Shown here piece after piece: positions 59,522-64,000 of a stretch of 64,000 nt of DNA. Under the pieces are notes generated by a model that was not told the DNA's origin, did not search any database, and was given only the letters and a program-made list of their open reading frames with translations. Numbering within the stretch: the stretch's first letter is position 1; every line of letters begins with the position of its first letter. A program made the position numbers and the translations under genes. The stretch comes from Casuarina equisetifolia (Eukaryota; Streptophyta; Magnoliopsida; Fagales; Casuarinaceae), in the NCBI GenBank assembly GCA_028551475.1, contig CM052357.1, positions 9,719,931-9,783,930 of the forward strand, written 5' to 3'.

Positions 59522-60510
59522 GTACGCTATCTACTGTCTTTCTTTTCCTAGATCTGGAATTTTGATCCCCCTGCTTTAGTTTTCACATACTGTACGAGTT
59601 TCTTTCAGTCGAATTGCTTCTTCTTTCCGGCAAGATCTTCAGGTTTTTGTGTCATTAGATCGTTCTGTTGCAAGTTTGGCGCTACTTAGTTCATTTTTAG
59701 TTTTATTTTCAGAAGCTGTGAGCTTGTATTTTTGTCTTTTTCTATAATAAATCATCTTTTCATCTTAAACTGTTCAGAAATCTTCACGGCATTGTTTGTA
59801 TGTCGCTGATTTGGTGCTGTGGTTTTTCGGAATTAGCAGATTCTGTTCCGCGAAGTTAAAATTTTGTCATTTACTTCATTTAGTCAAAACTTCGAAAATC
59901 TTTTTCTGTGTAGAATTTTTGGAGATAATTAAGTGGTGCCATGACGTGCTGAAATTTTATCAGGTCTACTAGTTTCCGATTGTGCTTAACTCCATTGACT
60001 CTGAGTAAGATTTTTAGTACGCCCTAGCATTTACTGGATTTCGGTCTGATTTACTGCTAGACTTCTTTTAGATCGTTGAGTTCTCGTTGTATTTGCGGAA
60101 TTGCAACTTTTGCTTACTTTATTGTAAATTTTAATTTGATTCTTCTTTGGTTCTACTGAATTTTGTGTAATTTGTACGCTTTAGCATCGCCAGACTTGAG
60201 TCATTGCAAGATCTCTTGATGATACTTGGATCACATTGGTATACATTCTATGATTTGATTTCTAATTGAATACAATGATTGATAATCTGTATAAATATTC
60301 AAAATCTGGCGATTATGATTTTCTTTGACTAGCTCTGATTTCTAGGGAATAAACATCCTTGATGAGTGTCAATTTCTGATTAAAGTGGATGGATTATTGT
60401 TATTTTGATCTTTTGATTGATTAAATTACTCGTCATATTCACTTCCAAGGAATTTACTGTTTGCTAAGAGTTTTGATAATTTTGAATTTGATTTTTTCCG
60501 TTGATTTCAG
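59522..60510 (+). other. Leader intron of the beta-tubulin gene
   Basis: Donor CTGCAG|GTACGC at 59522 and acceptor TTTCAG ending at 60510, six bases before the ATG. It is T-rich over 989 bp as plant introns usually are. Such leader introns often raise expression in plant housekeeping genes. Confidence 0.7.
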
Positions 60511-60516
60511 GAAAAG

Positions 60517-63242
60517 ATGAGAGAGATCCTTCATGTTCAAGGTGGACAGTGTGGGAACCAGATCGGCTCCAAGTTCTGGGAAGTTGTTTGTGATGAGCAT
60601 GGTATTGATCCGACTGGAAGGTACATTGGCACCTCGGATCTGCAGCTGGAGCGTGTGAATGTTTACTATAATGAAGCTTCTTGTGGGAGGTTTGTTCCCC
60701 GTGCTGTGCTGATGGACTTGGAGCCTGGCACTATGGACAGTGTCCGCACTGGTCCATATGGCCAGATATTTCGTCCTGATAACTTTGTTTTTGGACAATC
60801 TGGTGCTGGAAACAATTGGGCCAAGGGGCACTACACTGAGGGTGCGGAGCTCATTGATGCTGTTCTCGATGTTGTGAGAAAGGAGGCTGAGAACTGTGAC
60901 TGTCTCCAAGGTATTGAAGTATACCATGTACTATTTTTTTTTTCCTTCAAAATTTTAATGTTTTTAATGTTTTTAATGTTTTTAATGTTTTTTAATATTT
61001 TTTTAATTTTTTTAAATATTTTTTTTAATGGGTTGACATCTGGTGATTTTGGCTTTCAGTTGAGAGCATAACTGCTTCAGAAGTGCTATAAGAATTAATC
61101 ACCAGTGGTTCTTTGGGTTTCGTTGAAAAATATGTGCACCTTCTAGGCTATGTAATTCCTGCAAGAGGCTTCAGAGTGCTAGAAATACCCTGAAATGGGG
61201 AATTCGACAATTTTAAGGAATTTAATAATTTAATGAAGTAGGAAATATAGAAGTTAATTTCTGTGTCTTTGTAATTTGGGTTTTCTCATAAGCTAGTGAG
61301 GATCTTCCCTTAGAGAGTGCAAATTGGAGTTAAGAGCTTCAAATTATTGACTGTTTTGTTGATGATGTTAGGTTGCTGATGATGGTTTATTTTGTATTGC
61401 AGGTTTTCAAGTTTGTCATTCCTTGGGTGGAGGAACTGGTTCCGGAATGGGCACTTTGCTTATCTCTAAAATTCGGGAGGAATACCCCGACAGGATGATG
61501 CTTACATTTTCAGTGTTCCCCTCACCAAAGGTTTCAGATACGGTGGTTGAGCCGTACAATGCTACACTTTCTGTACATCAGCTTGTTGAGAATGCAGATG
61601 AGTGCATGGTGTTGGATAATGAGGCTTTGTATGATATCTGCTTCAGGACTCTTAAGTTGACTACTCCCAGTTGTAAGTGAACATCTAAAGCTCAGTCGTA
61701 TTGAACTTATTTGAGGAGATTGATAATCATGTTAGAGTTGTTATCTGGAAAAATTTATGCTGATTTTGGAAACAAGATTTGGTTACTTAGAATGTTGGAA
61801 AAAGTATTGTTTAGTGAACTAATTTAATTTTTTTCTGGAATACAGGATATTGTTAGAACGATTTCTTGAATGATGTTCTGGTACATTAAAAACACACCTA
61901 CAGTGGTAGATGATATTGTGCTTTTGAAAGGGATCTTTTTTTTTTTAAAAAAAAATAATTTTTTCCTCCTTTTTGTTTTAGGTGTATACCAACGCTTGAC
62001 TAACTTTCACAACTTCATATTTATGGTTTAATATTTTTTTTTATGCACATAGAAGCTAAATGACTAGTAAATAAATTGACCAGCAAACAATTGAAAACCA
62101 GGATATTGTTTAGTTAAGACACTTACTAAAATACATGCCCGAAGCAATTTCTGTGCTCTGTATTGTTGCCTTTTGCTTTGGTATATCAAAAGTAACGTGG
62201 GAAAATGGTGCCTGGATTGGTTGAACTAAAATTTGTAAGATTGTGATTACTTGTCACGGACTTCTTGTTTTTGCTGTGTTATGAATGGTTCTCTTTAACT
62301 TTCAACAGGTTCTGAATTTCATTTTTATCATACATCCTTTCTTGATGTGAATGAGACTATGTTGTAACTAATTTAAAAAACAAATTCTAATAAATACCGG
62401 AAAACTGTTTGGTCAAACACCAAAATATTTGCTAATCCTTTTTTTTTTTTTTTTTCCCTGTTTTGGTAATGTTCAGTATTGTGGTCTGTTGTTGAGGAAT
62501 ATCTTCCTACTTGATTGTTGCTCAAAATGTATGAACTAATTTTTTGTTTTACTTGATTTCAGTTGGTGACCTGAACCACTTAATCTCTGCAACCATGAGC
62601 GGTGTCACCTGCTGCCTCAGGTTTCCTGGTCAACTGAACTCTGACCTCCGAAAACTTGCTGTAAATCTGATTCCCTTCCCACGTCTCCACTTCTTCATGG
62701 TTGGATTTGCTCCTCTGACCTCTCGTGGATCCCAGCAATATCGTGCTCTAACTGTCCCAGAATTGACCCAACAAATGTGGGATTCGAAGAATATGATGTG
62801 TGCTGCTGACCCAAGGCATGGACGCTACCTCACAGCCTCTGCTATGTTTAGAGGCAAGATGAGCACTAAGGAAGTTGACGAGCAGATGATTAATGTTCAA
62901 AACAAGAATTCCTCCTACTTTGTGGAGTGGATCCCGAACAATGTGAAATCCAGTGTTTGTGACATTCCACCCAAGGGGCTTTCCATGGCATCCACCTTCA
63001 TTGGAAACTCAACCTCCATCCAAGAAATGTTCAGGAGAGTAAGTGAGCAATTCACTGCCATGTTCAGGAGGAAAGCTTTCTTGCACTGGTATACTGGTGA
63101 AGGAATGGATGAAATGGAATTCACAGAAGCTGAGAGCAACATGAATGATCTTGTGTCCGAGTACCAGCAGTACCAGGACGCCACTGCTGATGAGGAAGGC
63201 GAGTATGAGGACGAGGAAGAGGAAGGAATGGAGCAGATATGA
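60517..63242 (+). CDS. TUBB: Beta-tubulin (intact, 3 coding exons)
   Basis: Exons 60517-60910, 61403-61672 and 62563-63242 join through GT..AG introns to 447 aa, the normal length for a plant beta chain. Beta-tubulin pairs with alpha-tubulin, binds exchangeable GTP and polymerises into microtubules. Seen: the N-terminal [12 protein letters not shown] (10-17), the tubulin signature GGGTGSG at the canonical 140-146, LTTPSFGDLNHL, and an acidic tail ending EEEEGMEQI, typical of plant isotypes. The two intron positions (after about codon 131 and 221) are those of plant beta-tubulins. The ATG is preceded by a purine-rich context and a leader intron. No lesions were seen. The isotype number cannot be set from the sequence alone. 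Confidence 0.97.
60951..60992 (+). repeat. TTTTTAATG minisatellite in tubulin intron 1
   Basis: Four near-perfect 9-bp units, followed by a decaying T/A-rich extension, sit about 40 bp after the exon 1 donor. They produce a spurious extension of the exon 1 open frame. Confidence 0.85.
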
Positions 63243-64000
63243 ACTTGAATTAGTGTATAAAAAAAGTCAACATCCCGCGTTACTGCACTATGGTATCTCA
63301 TGCATTAGTATGTTTTACTCCTTTTGTCTCTATATGAGGAATCTTTGTTAATGTTGGTATTTGGGGGATCTTGTCACTTAGTTGTGTTGAGGAAGATGGG
63401 TCGGTGAACCTCACTTGGAGAGTATATAAAATGTCTCTCTTCTCTCTCCAAGTTTTGTAGTGTTAATGGCGATGGGTGAAGCACAATGGGTCGGGCACTT
63501 GTTTGCCTGTAGTCATGCTTTACCAGGTTCTGGTCGTTCCAGAGCTTTCCTTGTTACAGGTTATCAAGTACCGTCTCTTCTACATTAGCTGATGTTATCA
63601 TATAGCTCTGGAGTGTCTCATTTTCATTGTCAGTTCTGCTTCTCATGTCTAGAGTGGATGTTGTATGTGGATATTTGCTTCAGGTAAGCTAGTGTTTTTG
63701 ACTGTAATAAAAGTACGAATATCCCAATAAGTAAATTGCACTTTTTGGAGGTTATCTTATGGATGCTTGTGGCACGTCCTATTTTTTCTATCGTCAGTTT
63801 ATGTTTCACTTTGGTATATTTCTTGCGAATTGCTTTTGCTCTCAAAAAAGAAATTTCAAGCAAAGTTCTCATTGATGGCTTTTAACTGTTATTGCTCTTG
63901 CAGATTTCGTTGTATCATAATTAATATTGCCATTAGCATTGTCCTGCTTGAGTAGTTAATCTATCTCTTACATAAAAGAAGAGATACACCATCTGGTAGT
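63243..64000 (+). other. Tubulin 3' UTR and downstream flank
   Basis: AT-rich sequence after the stop with an AATAAA-like ATAATAAAAG at about 63703-63712 that may serve polyadenylation. No other gene was seen up to the window end. Confidence 0.5.

Noticed and set aside
60911..61071. Extension of tubulin exon 1 into an open frame rich in F, L and M
   Set aside because: It is intron sequence made open by the TTTTTAATG repeat; the GT donor after codon 131 fits the plant tubulin gene structure.

Overview
The window is nuclear DNA of a flowering plant. The evidence is intron-bearing genes with GT..AG borders, a CYP76-type P450, a plant B1-type cyclin, a plant-specific stomatal actin-binding protein (SCAB), a plant beta-tubulin, Ty1/copia and solo-LTR insertions, and AT-rich intergenic DNA with many microsatellites. 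A dicot or other woody angiosperm seems likely, but the species cannot be read from the sequence.

Layout. (1) 1-2600: an intact two-exon CYP76 P450 on the minus strand. (2) 5371-7956: an intact nine-exon CYCB1-type mitotic cyclin on the minus strand, with AACGG (MSA-like) motifs upstream. (3) 8645-34660: a patchwork of repeated cassettes. Each cassette holds pieces of three things: a small unrecognised gene family (about 212 aa, basic, nuclear-looking; copies A 10650, B 13951, C 28387), the 3' half of a vacuolar ABCC1/2-type ABC transporter pseudogene on the plus strand, and 3' pieces of the SCAB gene on the minus strand. Copy B is broken by a solo LTR (14637-16066, TSD TCTTT), and its ABCC part is broken by a 9-kb copia element (16343-25319, TSD ACATG). 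(4) 34668-46560: the complete SCAB gene, 12 coding exons, 490 aa, minus strand. (5) 46560-50850: intergenic DNA with a TRIM-like remnant. (6) 50855-54695: a fourth cassette with family copy D (intact), bracketed by a direct repeat of about 145-150 bp. (7) 54700-59400: intergenic, with a SINE-like element. (8) 59422-63242: an intact beta-tubulin gene on the plus strand with a leader intron.

The four conserved genes are unrelated housekeeping or specialised genes. What stands out is the 3-kb-scale cassette. An ABCC 3' half pointing right and SCAB 3' parts pointing left meet tail to tail, and the small unknown gene sits just before the ABCC TMD2 exon in every copy. Two copies (C and D) keep an open frame of 212 codons while the adjacent ABCC and SCAB pieces decay. 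This makes the small gene the best candidate for an undescribed, locally amplified gene.

Coordinates of exons and splice borders were worked out by eye from GT/AG sites and frame continuity. Repeat borders are approximate unless a target-site duplication is given. Family assignments come from remembered motifs, not from a search.
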